This document shows, piece by piece, positions 34,538 through 46,531 of a stretch of DNA of 64,000 bases. Location of the stretch: the NCBI RefSeq assembly GCF_004364805.1, contig NZ_SOAP01000001.1, forward strand, positions 1,674,001 to 1,738,000. The letters are read 5' to 3'. A program made the position numbers and the translations under genes. The notes beneath the pieces are model-generated. The model worked only from the letters and a program-made list of their open reading frames with translations, made no database searches and was not told where the DNA came from. Numbering within the stretch: the stretch's first letter is position 1; each line of letters opens with the position of its first letter. Origin of the DNA: Pelagimonas phthalicica. Lineage in GTDB: Bacteria; Pseudomonadota; Alphaproteobacteria; Rhodobacterales; Rhodobacteraceae.

Positions 34538-37050
34538 GCTGGGCCACCTCAACGCGCTTTGCCCGCCGCGAATTGCGCGGTGGATTGCGCGGGTTTCGGA
34601 TCTTTCTGGCTTGCCTTGCCCTGGGAGTCGCTGCGATTGCCGGGGTCGGCTCGGTCAGATCGGCGATCCAACTGGGATTAACGGAACAAGGCGCGGTTTT
34701 GCTGGGCGGCGATGCCAAAGCGGAATTCACTTATCGCTTTGCCAATGAAGAGGAAAAAGCCTGGCTGGCCTCGATATCTGAACAGATGTCTGAGGTGACT
34801 GATTTCCGCTCTATGGCAACGGTTGAGCGAGAAGGAGAGGCTGAACGCGCGCTGACACAGGTTAAGTCAGTCGATGCGGCCTATCCTTTGCTGGGTGAAA
34901 TCGTTCTTGATCCCCCCATGCAATTGACAGCTGCGCTTGACGGGCAAGGGGCGGTGATGGCACCGGCTTTGGCGGACCGGTTGGGGTTGGAGCCCGGCGA
35001 TAGCTTTCGCCTTGGATCACAAGAATTCACCCTGAACGCCATCCTAGAGCGCGAGCCAGATGATGCCGGTGACGGGTTTGGACTTGGGCCGCGTACCATC
35101 GTGCGGACCAAGGCTTTGGACGGTTCCGGCCTTCTGGCACCCGGGTCTCTGTTTGATACAGAGTATCGGATGACCCTGCCGGTGGGCTCGGATTTGGACA
35201 CATTGGCCGCCCAAGCCAAATCGGAATTTGAGCGCAGCGGGCTAAAATGGCGGGACTCGCGCAATGGCGCGCCGGGCGTCGCGCGTTTTGTCGAAAGCCT
35301 GGGCAGTTTCCTGGTGCTGATCGGATTATCGGGCCTTGCGGTTGGCGGGGTGGGCGTTTCCGCCGCCGTGCGCGCCTATTTGGCCAGCAAAACCTCGGTC
35401 ATTGCCACCCTGCGCACATTGGGCGCGACCCGCACGGTGATCTTTCAGACCTATTTCCTACAGATCGGCGCACTCAGCCTGTTGGGCATTGCCATTGGTC
35501 TCGCCTTAGGGGCCTTGGTTCCCATCCTTTTGGGTCCGATCATCGGAGCCGCGCTGCCCATTCCGGCTGTTTTCACCCTGCACCCGGCCCCATTGGCCGA
35601 AGCGGCGGTTTATGGCGTGCTGACCGCTCTGGTCTTTACCCTATGGCCCTTGGCACGCGCCGAAGAGGTCCGCGCCGCCACCCTGATGCGCGATGCTTTG
35701 CAAGGGGCAAAACGCCTGCCCGCCGCGCGATATGTGGTTGCCACTCTGGTTCTGCTGGGGTTGCTGATTGGCACGGCGGTCATGTTCTCGGGCAATGCCA
35801 TGCTGACCCTGTGGACCGCGGGCGGCATTCTGGGCGCGTTGATCCTGCTGGCCCTGGCCGCGCAACTTATCCGCATCCTCGCCCGCACTTTTGCACGTCG
35901 CGCGAGGGGACGCCCGGTGTGGCGGTGGGCCTTGGCCGCGATTGGTGGCCCTGGTGAAAGCGCCGGATCGGTGGTTTTGTCGCTGGGTTTGGGCCTGTCG
36001 GTGCTGGCCGCCGTGGGACAGATTGACGGCAATCTGCGCGGTGCCATTGCCCGCGACCTGCCTGACATTGCGCCGTCCTATTTCTTTGTTGATATCCAAA
36101 AGGATCAGATGCCCGGCTATCTGGACCGGTTGCAAAAGGACCCTGCCGTATCGCGCGTTGACAGCGCGCCGATGCTGCGTGGGATCATCACCCGTATCAA
36201 CGGCGAAGACGCGGAAAAGGTCGCAGGCGAACATTGGGTTATTCGCGGCGATCGCGGCATCACCTATGCTGCGGAACCGGACAGTCGTACCACCATCACC
36301 GAAGGCGAATGGTGGCCCAAGGATTACGCTGGCCCGCCGCAAATCAGCTTTGCCGCCGAAGAGGCCGAGGAATTGGGTTTGCAGCTTGGCGACACGCTGA
36401 CGCTCAACATTCTGGGGCGCGATATCACCGCCGAAATCACCAGCTTTCGCGAGGTTGATTTTTCGACCGCCGGGATCGGCTTTGTCATGACGCTGAACCC
36501 GTCAGCACTACAGGGCGCGCCTCATTCCTTTATTTCAACCGTTTACGCCGAAGAAGAGGCCGAGGCGCAGATCCTGCGTGATCTGGCCAGTACCTATCCC
36601 AACATCACCGCCATTCGGGTGCGCGACGCCATTGATCGTGTGACCGAAATGCTGGCCGGGATTTCGGACGCAGTGCGCTGGGGCGCGGCGGCCAGCCTGT
36701 TGACCGGGTTCCTCGTGCTGATCGGCGCGGCAGCAGCAGGCGAAGGCGCGCGCACCTACGAGGCCGCGGTTCTGAAAACGCTTGGTGCCTCGCGGCGGCG
36801 GATCTTGTCGAGCTTCACTTTGCGCTCTGCCCTTGTCGGCGGGGCAGCTGGCCTGGTGTCGCTTGGCGCGGGGATTGCCGGCGGCTGGGCGGTGATGACC
36901 TTTGTCATGGAGACCGAGTTCCAAGTCATCTGGGGATCGGCCTTTGGTGTCATTCTGGGCGGGATTGCCGCAACATTGCTGGCCGGTCTGGGATTTGCTT
37001 GGCGCCCTCTGGCACGCAAACCTGCCTCAGTTCTGCGCGCGCGGGAATGA
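34534..37050 (+). CDS. ybbP: FtsX-type ABC permease, YbbP-like
   Basis: 838 residues with the large FtsX/MacB-like layout: an N-terminal helix (IFLACLALGVAAIAGVGSV), a periplasmic domain of about 200 residues, a first FtsX helix cluster (LVLIGLSGLAVGGVGVSAAV), a second periplasmic domain, and the final FtsX cluster (ASLLTGFLVLIGAAAAGEGA). The cytoplasmic loop KTLGASRRRILSSF is the FtsX coupling helix, repeated as ATLRTLGATRTVIFQ earlier. Probably partners YbbA for lipoprotein- or lipid-related handling; E. coli YbbP's substrate is unclear. Confidence 0.88.
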   Translation: MSWATSTRFARRELRGGLRGFRIFLACLALGVAAIAGVGSVRSAIQLGLTEQGAVLLGGDAKAEFTYRFANEEEKAWLASISEQMSEVTDFRSMATVEREGEAERALTQVKSVDAAYPLLGEIVLDPPMQLTAALDGQGAVMAPALADRLGLEPGDSFRLGSQEFTLNAILEREPDDAGDGFGLGPRTIVRTKALDGSGLLAPGSLFDTEYRMTLPVGSDLDTLAAQAKSEFERSGLKWRDSRNGAPGVARFVESLGSFLVLIGLSGLAVGGVGVSAAVRAYLASKTSVIATLRTLGATRTVIFQTYFLQIGALSLLGIAIGLALGALVPILLGPIIGAALPIPAVFTLHPAPLAEAAVYGVLTALVFTLWPLARAEEVRAATLMRDALQGAKRLPAARYVVATLVLLGLLIGTAVMFSGNAMLTLWTAGGILGALILLALAAQLIRILARTFARRARGRPVWRWALAAIGGPGESAGSVVLSLGLGLSVLAAVGQIDGNLRGAIARDLPDIAPSYFFVDIQKDQMPGYLDRLQKDPAVSRVDSAPMLRGIITRINGEDAEKVAGEHWVIRGDRGITYAAEPDSRTTITEGEWWPKDYAGPPQISFAAEEAEELGLQLGDTLTLNILGRDITAEITSFREVDFSTAGIGFVMTLNPSALQGAPHSFISTVYAEEEAEAQILRDLASTYPNITAIRVRDAIDRVTEMLAGISDAVRWGAAASLLTGFLVLIGAAAAGEGARTYEAAVLKTLGASRRRILSSFTLRSALVGGAAGLVSLGAGIAGGWAVMTFVMETEFQVIWGSAFGVILGGIAATLLAGLGFAWRPLARKPASVLRARE

Positions 37051-37150
37051 GGGGGCAATTAGGGGGCCTTCTGCACAATTAGTCACCTTGAACCGCAGGC
37101 AAATGGCTGGCAATCACCTTTGCAACTGCAGCAAAAACCCGGACGGATGT

Positions 37151-38071
37151 ATGACCGATTCCCTGCCTATGCCGATTACCGCCCCGCTGACCAATGCCCA
37201 GCGCACGCAGCTTTTGAATCTTGTGCGCCGCGCCGCCAAGGCCGAGATCATGCCGCGCTTTCGCCTGCTCGACACCCATCAGATCGGCACGAAAACCGGC
37301 CCCGAAGATCTTGTGACCATTGCGGACAAAGCCGCCGAAGCCATGATCACCCGGGGCATCCTGACCATGTTCCCCAATGCGCTGATCATTGGAGAAGAAC
37401 ATGCCAGCGACAACCCGGACATCATTAACAAGATCGCCGAGGCTGAGCTGTGCTTTACCATCGATCCGGTGGATGGCACCTGGAACTATGCTAAGGGGCT
37501 GACCTGTTTTGGCGTGATGGTGTCGATCCTGCGCTTTGGTAATCCGGTCTTTGGCCTGCTCTATGATCCGGTTATGAATGACGTGATCTGGGCCGATGAT
37601 CAAAGCCCGGCAATGATGATTGGCCGCCGCGGGTTCAAGCGCAAACTGAGCACCTCCAAAGGTGGCCCGGTTGAGAATCTGACCGGCTATGTGCCCCTGT
37701 CCTTGATCCCCGAAGACAAGCGCATGGAGATGGTCAAAACCTTCCCGCGCTTTGAACGCATCAACAGCCTGCGCTGCATAATGCAGGAAATGCGGATGCT
37801 GACCCAGGGCAATGCGGATTTCATCCTGACCGCCAAACTGACTCCGTGGGACCAACCCGCCGGTGTCGTAACCGCACGCCAGGCTGGGGCGCATGTGGCG
37901 ATGCTGGACGGCTCGGATTATCGCGGTGACCTGCGCGAGGGCTATATGCTGGCCGCATGTAACGTCGAAACCTGGGGCCGCGTGCGAGATATGTTCGATT
38001 TCCTGATCGACAAACCCGCCGCCGAAGAAGAGCCCGCTGTTGAAGAGACGCGGGACGCTGCCGACGCTTAA
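37151..38071 (+). CDS. Inositol monophosphatase family protein
   Basis: 306 residues. The metal-binding blocks of the FIG superfamily are GEEH (81-84, motif I), DPVDGTWNYAKG (105-116, motif II) and WDQPAG (motif III, typical is WDxAAG). Substrate could be inositol phosphate, fructose bisphosphate or 3'-phosphoadenosine-type; the sequence does not tell. Several methionines follow the chosen ATG 37151. The C-terminus (AEEEPAVEETRDAADA) is acidic. An intrinsic terminator sits 25 bases after the stop. Confidence 0.85.
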   Translation: MTDSLPMPITAPLTNAQRTQLLNLVRRAAKAEIMPRFRLLDTHQIGTKTGPEDLVTIADKAAEAMITRGILTMFPNALIIGEEHASDNPDIINKIAEAELCFTIDPVDGTWNYAKGLTCFGVMVSILRFGNPVFGLLYDPVMNDVIWADDQSPAMMIGRRGFKRKLSTSKGGPVENLTGYVPLSLIPEDKRMEMVKTFPRFERINSLRCIMQEMRMLTQGNADFILTAKLTPWDQPAGVVTARQAGAHVAMLDGSDYRGDLREGYMLAACNVETWGRVRDMFDFLIDKPAAEEEPAVEETRDAADA

Positions 38072-38094
38072 CTTTACAGCCAAAGACCAAAGAA

Positions 38095-38120
38095 AAAGCC
38101 CCGGGTTATCCCGGGGCTTT
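38095..38120. terminator. Bidirectional terminator between the phosphatase and gcvP
   Basis: AAAGCCCCGGG (38095-38105) pairs with CCCGGGGCTTT (38110-38120), loop TTAT, with A-rich and T-rich flanks; it ends both convergent genes. Confidence 0.87.
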
Positions 38121-38126
38121 CTGGTT

Positions 38127-40961
<2,835 letters not shown>

Positions 40962-40987
40962 AGCTTTCTCCTCCAGCGGGTGCGCGA

Positions 40988-41060
40988 CCCCTGGTTTCTT
41001 CTTGGCAAAAATACTCCGGGGGAACGCCCTTTGGGCGTGGGGGCAGCGCCCCCTGCCCCC
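40988..41060. repeat. Intergenic hairpin repeat, copy A
   Basis: A conserved 5' part (CCCTGGTTTCTT...GGCAAAAATACTCCGGGGGA), a variable perfect hairpin ACGCCC-TTT-GGGCGT (41024-41038) and the palindrome GGGGGC-AGC-GCCCCC (41039-41053). The same layout occurs at 43991-44064. Copy A lies inside the gcv operon, between gcvH and gcvP. Both hairpins could stabilise the upstream gcvT-gcvH mRNA. Confidence 0.75.
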
Positions 41061-41071
41061 TTTGCGTCACA

Positions 41072-41431
41072 TCAGCCGATGAAATCTTTATACGCGGCTT
41101 CGTCCATCAGCTCGTCCAGCGCGCTCATGTCCTCCAGCTTCATCTTAAAGAACCAGGCCTCACCTTCCGGATCTTCGTTTACCTTACCCGGATCTTCGAC
41201 GATGGGTTCGTTCACCTCGGTGATTTCCCCATCCAGCGGGGCCAGAATGTCCGAGGCCGCCTTGACCGATTCAATCACTACAACCTCCTCGTCAGCGCTG
41301 ACTTCGGTGCCTGGCTCGGGCAATTCGACAAAGACCACATCGCCCAGCTGTTCCGCCGCATGGGCGGTGATGCCGACCACAACAACGTCACCTTCGACGC
41401 GCAACCATTCATGCTCTTCGGTAAATTTCAT
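41072..41431 (-). CDS. gcvH: Glycine cleavage system H protein
   Basis: 119 residues, the lipoyl carrier protein. It carries the aminomethyl group between P, T and L proteins. The lipoylated lysine is Lys57 in [12 protein letters not shown]-terminus [20 protein letters not shown] and C-terminus AYKDFIG are conserved. ATG 41431 is chosen over the neighbouring GTG. Located 17 bases after the gcvT stop. Confidence 0.97.
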   Translation of the reverse strand: MKFTEEHEWLRVEGDVVVVGITAHAAEQLGDVVFVELPEPGTEVSADEEVVVIESVKAASDILAPLDGEITEVNEPIVEDPGKVNEDPEGEAWFFKMKLEDMSALDELMDEAAYKDFIG

Positions 41432-41448
41432 CACGCTCTCCCTGCTTA

Positions 41449-42570
41449 TCAGCGTTTGAATCCTGGTTTGACAAAAGGCAGCGCCGCCACTTGGACGGGT
41501 TGACGCTTGCCTCGCAATTCTCCGTATAGAACCGTGCCCGGTTCGCTTTTATCGCTGGGGACATAGCCCATTGCGACCGGCCCACCGACTGTGGGACCAA
41601 ACCCGCCCGAGGTGACCCGGCCAATCGCCTCGCCACCCTCAGACTCGGCAAATAGCTCCACACCCTCGCGCATGGGTGCACGCCCCTCGGGGCGCAAACC
41701 AACCCGTGCCTGTGTGGCTCCGTCCTGCAATTCCCGCAGGATCGTTTCCGCCCCGGGGAAACCCCCGGCGCGCTCACCCTCGGCACGACGTACCTTTTGG
41801 ATTGCCCATTGTAGCTTGGCTGCGACGGGTGAGGTGTCTTTGTCAATGTCGTGCCCATAGAGGCACAGGCCTGCTTCCAGGCGCAGACTGTCCCGCGCAC
41901 CCAAACCGATGGGCAAAACCAGCTCATCCTCGAGCAGAGCCTTGGCCAGTTCTTCGGCGGCCTCTTCGGGCACAGAAATCTCATACCCGTCTTCGCCGGT
42001 ATAACCAGAGCGCGACACCCAACACTCGACCCCGACCAAGGTCAGCGTCGCCACATCCATGAAACGCATATCGCTCACAGCCGGGTTGAGTTTCGCCAAA
42101 GCTTCTTCGGATTTTGGCCCCTGAAGTGCCAGCAAAGCGCGCCCTTCGATCATTTCGACCGATACGCCTTTGGGCTCCAGATGGGATTTCATATGCGCCA
42201 GATCGGCATCTTTGCAGGCGGCGTTGACGACGACAAACAAATGATCACCGCGATTGGCAATCATCAGATCATCTTCGATCCCACCTTGATCATTGGTGAA
42301 AAACCCATAGCGCTGCCGGTTCTCGGCCAGGCCTGCCACGCTGACCGGCACCAGGCTTTCCAGTGCCAGCGCCACATCAGGCCCCCGCAAGATAACCTGC
42401 CCCATATGGCTGACATCAAACAGGCCAGCACTGGCGCGCGTGTGCTGATGCTCTTTCAGAACACCAGCCGGATATTGAACCGGCATGGAATAGCCAGCAA
42501 AGGGCACCATCTTGGCCCCCAGCCCCACATGCAGGTCGTTTAATGCGGTCGTCTTGAGATCGTCTCCCAT
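41449..42570 (-). CDS. gcvT: Aminomethyltransferase (glycine cleavage T protein)
   Basis: 373 residues. It transfers the methylene group to tetrahydrofolate and releases ammonia. Visible blocks are [50 protein letters not shown] and the [18 protein letters not shown] folate-site segment; the C-terminus is the [14 protein letters not shown] barrel. Start at 42570 after GGGGAGG. The glycine riboswitch 75 bases upstream should control it together with gcvH and gcvP. Confidence 0.96.
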   Translation of the reverse strand: MGDDLKTTALNDLHVGLGAKMVPFAGYSMPVQYPAGVLKEHQHTRASAGLFDVSHMGQVILRGPDVALALESLVPVSVAGLAENRQRYGFFTNDQGGIEDDLMIANRGDHLFVVVNAACKDADLAHMKSHLEPKGVSVEMIEGRALLALQGPKSEEALAKLNPAVSDMRFMDVATLTLVGVECWVSRSGYTGEDGYEISVPEEAAEELAKALLEDELVLPIGLGARDSLRLEAGLCLYGHDIDKDTSPVAAKLQWAIQKVRRAEGERAGGFPGAETILRELQDGATQARVGLRPEGRAPMREGVELFAESEGGEAIGRVTSGGFGPTVGGPVAMGYVPSDKSEPGTVLYGELRGKRQPVQVAALPFVKPGFKR

Positions 42571-42645
42571 GCGCCTCCCCGTTGGTTTCCCGAACCAACG
42601 CGTGGCCGGGCATCACCGACACGAGGGTATTCCCGTGCCGCTCAT

Positions 42646-42801
42646 GCCCCCTCTGTCCTGTCGCCTGAGATCGCTATCCCTTCGGCGGGCACATTTCTGC
42701 GCCACTCTCCAGAGTGTGTACCCCACGGCGGTCCGGTGGCCTGAGAGTTTCCGGGGCGGTTGCTCCTTCGGCACTGACCCAAGAATGGCTCAGTTCTCCC
42801 G
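42646..42801 (-). promoter_or_regulatory. Glycine riboswitch (tandem aptamers)
   Basis: Minus strand shows the hallmark strings of both aptamers: GGGAGAACTGAG...CCGAAGGAGCAACC...GGAAACTCTCAGGC...CACCGGACCG (first, about 42738-42801) and CTCTGGAGAGTGG...CGCCGAAGGGATAGC...TCTCAGGCGACAGGACAGAG (second, about 42646-42725), joined by a short linker. It stands 75 bases before gcvT, matching glycine control of its own degradation, in which glycine binding turns expression on. Only 16 bases separate the first aptamer from the stop of the upstream NsrR-like gene. Confidence 0.95.
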
Positions 42802-42817
42802 TCGTGGTGGCAGTGTC

Positions 42818-43309
42818 TTAGAGGATTGCAGGCGCGCGTGCAATAGAATCGTCCGAATGCGACATATTGCATTTAAAATCCGGCGCAATGATCTCTAAAA
42901 GCCGGTCATTATCGCATACCAATGCATCCAAAGTCAGCGGATCAAGCGTTTCATAGAACGCGTTTGACGCGTCATGCAGCGCAGTTCGCAGCCGGCAGGC
43001 CTCGGTCAGCGGGCAGGTATTGTCGACATCACCAAAACACTCCGCGATGGGCACAGGGGCCTCCAAAGCGCGGAAAATGTCGCCGATGATGATCTCGGTC
43101 GCCGGACGTCCCAGCTCCAACCCACCATTTCGACCGCGCTGAGTGTGCAAATACCCCATCTGCGCCAGCTGGTTGATAACCTGAGCCAAGTGATTCTCAG
43201 AGGCATTGCAGCGGGCGGCAATCTCGGATTTTGTCACGAGACGGTCGGTATTTGCGGCGCAATACATCAGCACCCGCATGGCTATATTTGTTCTTTTCGT
43301 AACGCGCAC
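42818..43309 (-). CDS. Rrf2-family regulator, NsrR-like
   Basis: 163 residues. The winged helix (RVTKRTNIAMRVLMYCAAN, ASENHLAQVINQLAQMGYLH) and RGRNGGLELGRP recognition wing are typical Rrf2. Three cysteines at 91, 99 and 105 (ECFGDVDNTC-PLTEAC) sit as in NsrR and can hold a [4Fe-4S] cluster that nitric oxide destroys. GTG 43309 gives the standard family start and follows GGAG by eight bases. Which genes it represses is unknown; the divergent gene at 43404 or the downstream gcv operon are possible targets. Spacing of cysteines (C-x7-C-x5-C) differs slightly from enteric NsrR (C-x4-C-x5-C). Confidence 0.82.
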   Translation of the reverse strand: MRVTKRTNIAMRVLMYCAANTDRLVTKSEIAARCNASENHLAQVINQLAQMGYLHTQRGRNGGLELGRPATEIIIGDIFRALEAPVPIAECFGDVDNTCPLTEACRLRTALHDASNAFYETLDPLTLDALVCDNDRLLEIIAPDFKCNMSHSDDSIARAPAIL

Positions 43310-43369
43310 GACGGATACTCCGATCTGCTTCAAGTGCTCCGGTTATGGCAGGCTTGCGAAAAGATGGGT

Positions 43370-43398
43370 TTGACTTACGTCAATCTGGCGAAATATTT
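43370..43398 (+). promoter_or_regulatory. Promoter of the cyclotransferase-like gene, probably leaderless
   Basis: TTGACT (43370-43375), a 17-base spacer and ATATTT (43393-43398). The predicted start point coincides with the ATG at 43404, and no ribosome site precedes that ATG. Confidence 0.5.
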
Positions 43399-43403
43399 GC
43401 CAT

Positions 43404-43964
43404 ATGACACATGCATATTTCTTTGGTTATGGCAGTTTAGTCGATGAAAGAACACATGATTTCAGCCCGGTAGAGCCGGCTTTGGCGCGTGGATGGCGCC
43501 GGGCCTGGGTCGCAACGCCGGATCGAGATCTGTGTTTTTTGACTGCGATTCGTGACGAATCATCAGAAATTCTCGGATTGGTCGCGCCCGTTCCCGGCCA
43601 GGATTGGCAAGCACTGGACCACCGTGAACGCGCCTATGCCCGCCACGAGGCCGCGCATGAGGTCGACCATCACGGCACATCCATCGCGATCTATTCGGTT
43701 GCTCCGGACCGCCGCACCAGCCCTCGCGACGGCAATGCAATCCTGCTGTCATATCTGGATGTGGTCATCCAAGGCTATGTGACTGTGTTTGGCCAAACCG
43801 GGGCCGACCATTTCTTTGCCACCACCGATGGCTGGCACGCCCCGATCCTGAATGACCGCGCCAACCCGATCTATCCCCGCGCACAACCTCTGTCAGAGCA
43901 AACCCGCCAGATCGTCGATGACGCATTGTCCGGTTTAAAGGCAACTTTCCAGACACAGGCTTAG
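43404..43964 (+). CDS. Gamma-glutamylcyclotransferase-like protein
   Basis: 186 residues; the N-terminus AYFFGYGSLVDERT is the substrate loop of the GGCT/AIG2 fold, and a conserved acidic segment follows (LDHRERAYARHEA). The catalytic glutamate would be in that RERAYARHEA part. Substrates could be gamma-glutamyl amines or glutathione-derived peptides; not decidable from sequence. Divergent from the NsrR-like gene across 94 bases; stands alone. Repeat copy B follows 26 bases after its stop. Confidence 0.75.
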   Translation: MTHAYFFGYGSLVDERTHDFSPVEPALARGWRRAWVATPDRDLCFLTAIRDESSEILGLVAPVPGQDWQALDHRERAYARHEAAHEVDHHGTSIAIYSVAPDRRTSPRDGNAILLSYLDVVIQGYVTVFGQTGADHFFATTDGWHAPILNDRANPIYPRAQPLSEQTRQIVDDALSGLKATFQTQA

Positions 43965-43990
43965 GCGTGCTACCCTAACACCATCCCCGA

Positions 43991-44064
43991 CCCCAGGTTT
44001 CTTTGGGCCAAAAATATCCCGGGGGAGTCTGCCCAGGCAGACGGGGGCAGCGCCCCCCATCCCC
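43991..44064. repeat. Intergenic hairpin repeat, copy B
   Basis: CCCCAGGTTTCTT...GGCCAAAAATATCCCGGGGGA, then the perfect hairpin GTCTGCC-CA-GGCAGAC (44027-44042) and GGGGGC-AGC-GCCCCC (44043-44057). Conserved flanks and end palindrome match copy A at 40988, while the middle hairpin differs in sequence but keeps its pairing. Located between the cyclotransferase and gltX stops. Confidence 0.75.
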
Positions 44065-44067
44065 GGT

Positions 44068-45402
44068 TCAGGCCGCCAAAGACCGTGCGGGAACCGTCTG
44101 CAACAGCTGCATCACATCCGCCATTTCCGGCCCACGCTCCTGCCCGGTCAGGGCCTTGCGCAGCGGCATGAACAGACCTTTGCCTTTGCGCCCCGTGGCC
44201 TCTTTGACCGCTTTGGTCCAATTGCCCCAGGTATCGGCATCAAACGGCCCCTCGGGCAACAGCGCCATCGCCTGCGCGATAAACTCTTTGTCCTCATCCG
44301 CAACCAGCGGCTCCGCCCCTTCCGAGAACAGTTTCCACCAACCCGCCAGATCGCCGCGCACGGTGATATTCTCGCGACAAACCTTCCAAAACAGCTCTGC
44401 CTTATCCGCAGGCACACCTGCCGCAGCCACATCATCAGCCACCGCCTCAAGCGTCAAACCATGCAGCTTGCGTGCGGTCAGCGGGAATAGATCCTGCACG
44501 TCAAATTTGGTCGGGGCCGAGCCAAACTGCGAGGTCTCAAACCCCTCGGCGATCTCTTCTAGGCTCATGCGCAGCTCAACAGGCTGGCTTGATCCCAGCC
44601 GCGCCATCAGGCTCAGCAACGCCTCAGGCTCGACCCCCTGCTCGCGCAGATCGCGCAGCGCCAATGTGCCCAGACGCTTGGACAATGATTCGCCCTGAGG
44701 GCCGGTCAGCAGCGAATGATGCGCGAATTCCGGCGGCGTGCCGCCCAGCGCCGTGATCATCTGGATCTGCGTCGCGGTGTTGGTCACGTGGTCATTGCCG
44801 CGCACCACATTGGTCACGCCCATATCCATATCGTCACAAACCGACGCGATGGTATAAAGCACCTGACCGTCAGCGCGGATCAGAACCGGATCCGAAACCG
44901 AAGCGGCATCAATCGACACATCCCCCAGAATGCCATCGGTCCACTCGATGCGTTCATGATCGAGCTTAAAGCGCCAAACGCCATTGCCGCGCTCGGCCCG
45001 CAGCGCCTCTTTCTCGTCCTCGCTCAAGGCCAAGGCAGAACGGTCATAAACCGGCGGTTTATGCATGTTCAGCAGCTTCTTACGCTTAAGATCCAACTCG
45101 GTCGGTGTTTCAAACGCCTCATAGAAACGACCCATCTCGCGCAGCTTATCCGCCGCCTCGGCATAACGGTCCAAGCGGGCAGACTGACGTTCAATCCGAT
45201 CCCAGGTCAGGCCCAGCCATTCCAGATCCTGCTTGATCGCATCAACATATTCTTCTTTCGAGCGCTCAGGGTCAGTGTCGTCGATGCGCAAGATGAACTC
45301 ACCACCGGTTTTACGAGCGATCAGATAGTTGAACAGCGCGGTGCGCAGGTTGCCCACATGGATATAGCCAGTCGGCGAAGGGGCAAAACGAGTCACGGTC
45401 AT
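44068..45402 (-). CDS. gltX: Glutamyl-tRNA synthetase
   Basis: 444 residues of a class I synthetase. The N-terminal block RFAPSPTGYIHVGNLRTALF contains the HIGH-type motif (HVGN), and KMSKS is present as ESLSKRLGTL. Start MTVTRFAPSP at 45402 follows GGAGG; the open frame upstream is not conserved. Alphaproteobacteria often carry two GltX copies, one of which charges tRNA-Gln; this protein cannot be assigned to either from sequence alone. Confidence 0.93.
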   Translation of the reverse strand: MTVTRFAPSPTGYIHVGNLRTALFNYLIARKTGGEFILRIDDTDPERSKEEYVDAIKQDLEWLGLTWDRIERQSARLDRYAEAADKLREMGRFYEAFETPTELDLKRKKLLNMHKPPVYDRSALALSEDEKEALRAERGNGVWRFKLDHERIEWTDGILGDVSIDAASVSDPVLIRADGQVLYTIASVCDDMDMGVTNVVRGNDHVTNTATQIQMITALGGTPPEFAHHSLLTGPQGESLSKRLGTLALRDLREQGVEPEALLSLMARLGSSQPVELRMSLEEIAEGFETSQFGSAPTKFDVQDLFPLTARKLHGLTLEAVADDVAAAGVPADKAELFWKVCRENITVRGDLAGWWKLFSEGAEPLVADEDKEFIAQAMALLPEGPFDADTWGNWTKAVKEATGRKGKGLFMPLRKALTGQERGPEMADVMQLLQTVPARSLAA

Positions 45403-45552
45403 TTGGGGGCCTCCAGTCAGGAGCGGATTCAGGTGCATATTCTTTAGACGCGTCTGTTTTCACAGCTGCGCAGGTTTGTCCAGTTCTGCCGCGTATTCGG
45501 GGTTTTCACGGCCCCGCTCCCTTGCCATGTTCGCGTTAACAAAGAGGGTAGC

Positions 45553-46494
45553 ATGACGCCGATTCTGACCGTGACTTTGAACCCTGCGCTGGATCTGGCG
45601 ACTTCTGTCGATCAAGTGCGCGCCAATGTGAAACTGCGTTGCGGCCCGGAAACCGCCGAAGCCGGGGGCGGCGGCGTGAATGTCGCCCGTGCCGTCACGC
45701 AGCTGGGTGGGCAAGCTTCTGCCTGGGTGGCTTTGGGCGGTCCGAATGGCGATGCTTTGGGCGCAATTCTGGATGATCTTTTGCCCGATTGGCACCGGTT
45801 CGAGGCCCCGGGCCAGACGCGGCACAGCTTTTCCGTCACCGAAGCAGCCAGCGGCGATCAACTGCGCTTTGTGCTGACAGGCCCCAGTTGGAGCGCTGAT
45901 CAGCTCGACGCCGCAATGGCCCAAATTGCAGATGGCGCTGCACAGGATGCATTTGTGGTGTTTTCCGGTTCCATGCCTCCGGGAATGGAGCCCGGTTTTC
46001 TGGCCCAGGCCTGCGCGCAACTTGCCCCGCGCAAAGTGGTGATCGACACCTCTGGTCAACATCTCGAGGCCCAGGCGCGCGGCTCTACCTCCGCACCATT
46101 TGTTCTGCGCATGGACAGCCATGAGGCGCAAACCCTGTCTGGCCTGCCGCTGGAAACGCAACGGGACAGCGCGCAATTCGCTGAAAAGCTGCGCCAGAAC
46201 GGGGCCGGAGAGATCGTGATCATCGCGCGCGGTGCCGATGGGTCTGTTATGGCGGATGGCACCGGGCTGTGGCATGTGAATGCGTCCAACGAAGAGGTGG
46301 TCAGCGCCATCGGGGCCGGTGACAGCTTTGTTGGTGGCTTTGTGATGGGGCTGGCACAGGGTAAAAATGCCGGTCAGGCCTTGCGCTTTGGCGCCGCCGC
46401 AGCGTCAGCTGCGGTGATCAGCGAAGGCACGCAGCTGTGTCGCCGCGCCGATTGGGACCGTTTGCTGGTTCAGACCAAACTCACCCAGCTCTGA
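45553..46494 (+). CDS. PfkB-family sugar-phosphate kinase (1-phosphofructokinase-like)
   Basis: 313 residues of the ribokinase fold. The N-terminal ILTVTLNPALDLATSVDQV and the AGGGGVNVARAVTQLGG segment are typical of the LacC/FruK/PfkB group acting on fructose or tagatose phosphates. The C-terminal signature VSAIGAGDSFVGGFVMGLAQ supplies the anion hole and catalytic aspartate. No fru phosphotransferase genes are next to it, so the exact sugar is uncertain. Divergent from gltX. Confidence 0.85.
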   Translation: MTPILTVTLNPALDLATSVDQVRANVKLRCGPETAEAGGGGVNVARAVTQLGGQASAWVALGGPNGDALGAILDDLLPDWHRFEAPGQTRHSFSVTEAASGDQLRFVLTGPSWSADQLDAAMAQIADGAAQDAFVVFSGSMPPGMEPGFLAQACAQLAPRKVVIDTSGQHLEAQARGSTSAPFVLRMDSHEAQTLSGLPLETQRDSAQFAEKLRQNGAGEIVIIARGADGSVMADGTGLWHVNASNEEVVSAIGAGDSFVGGFVMGLAQGKNAGQALRFGAAAASAAVISEGTQLCRRADWDRLLVQTKLTQL

Positions 46495-46531
46495 TCTGGC
46501 AATTTGGGGCAGGCTGTGCCAAAGCAGGCCC

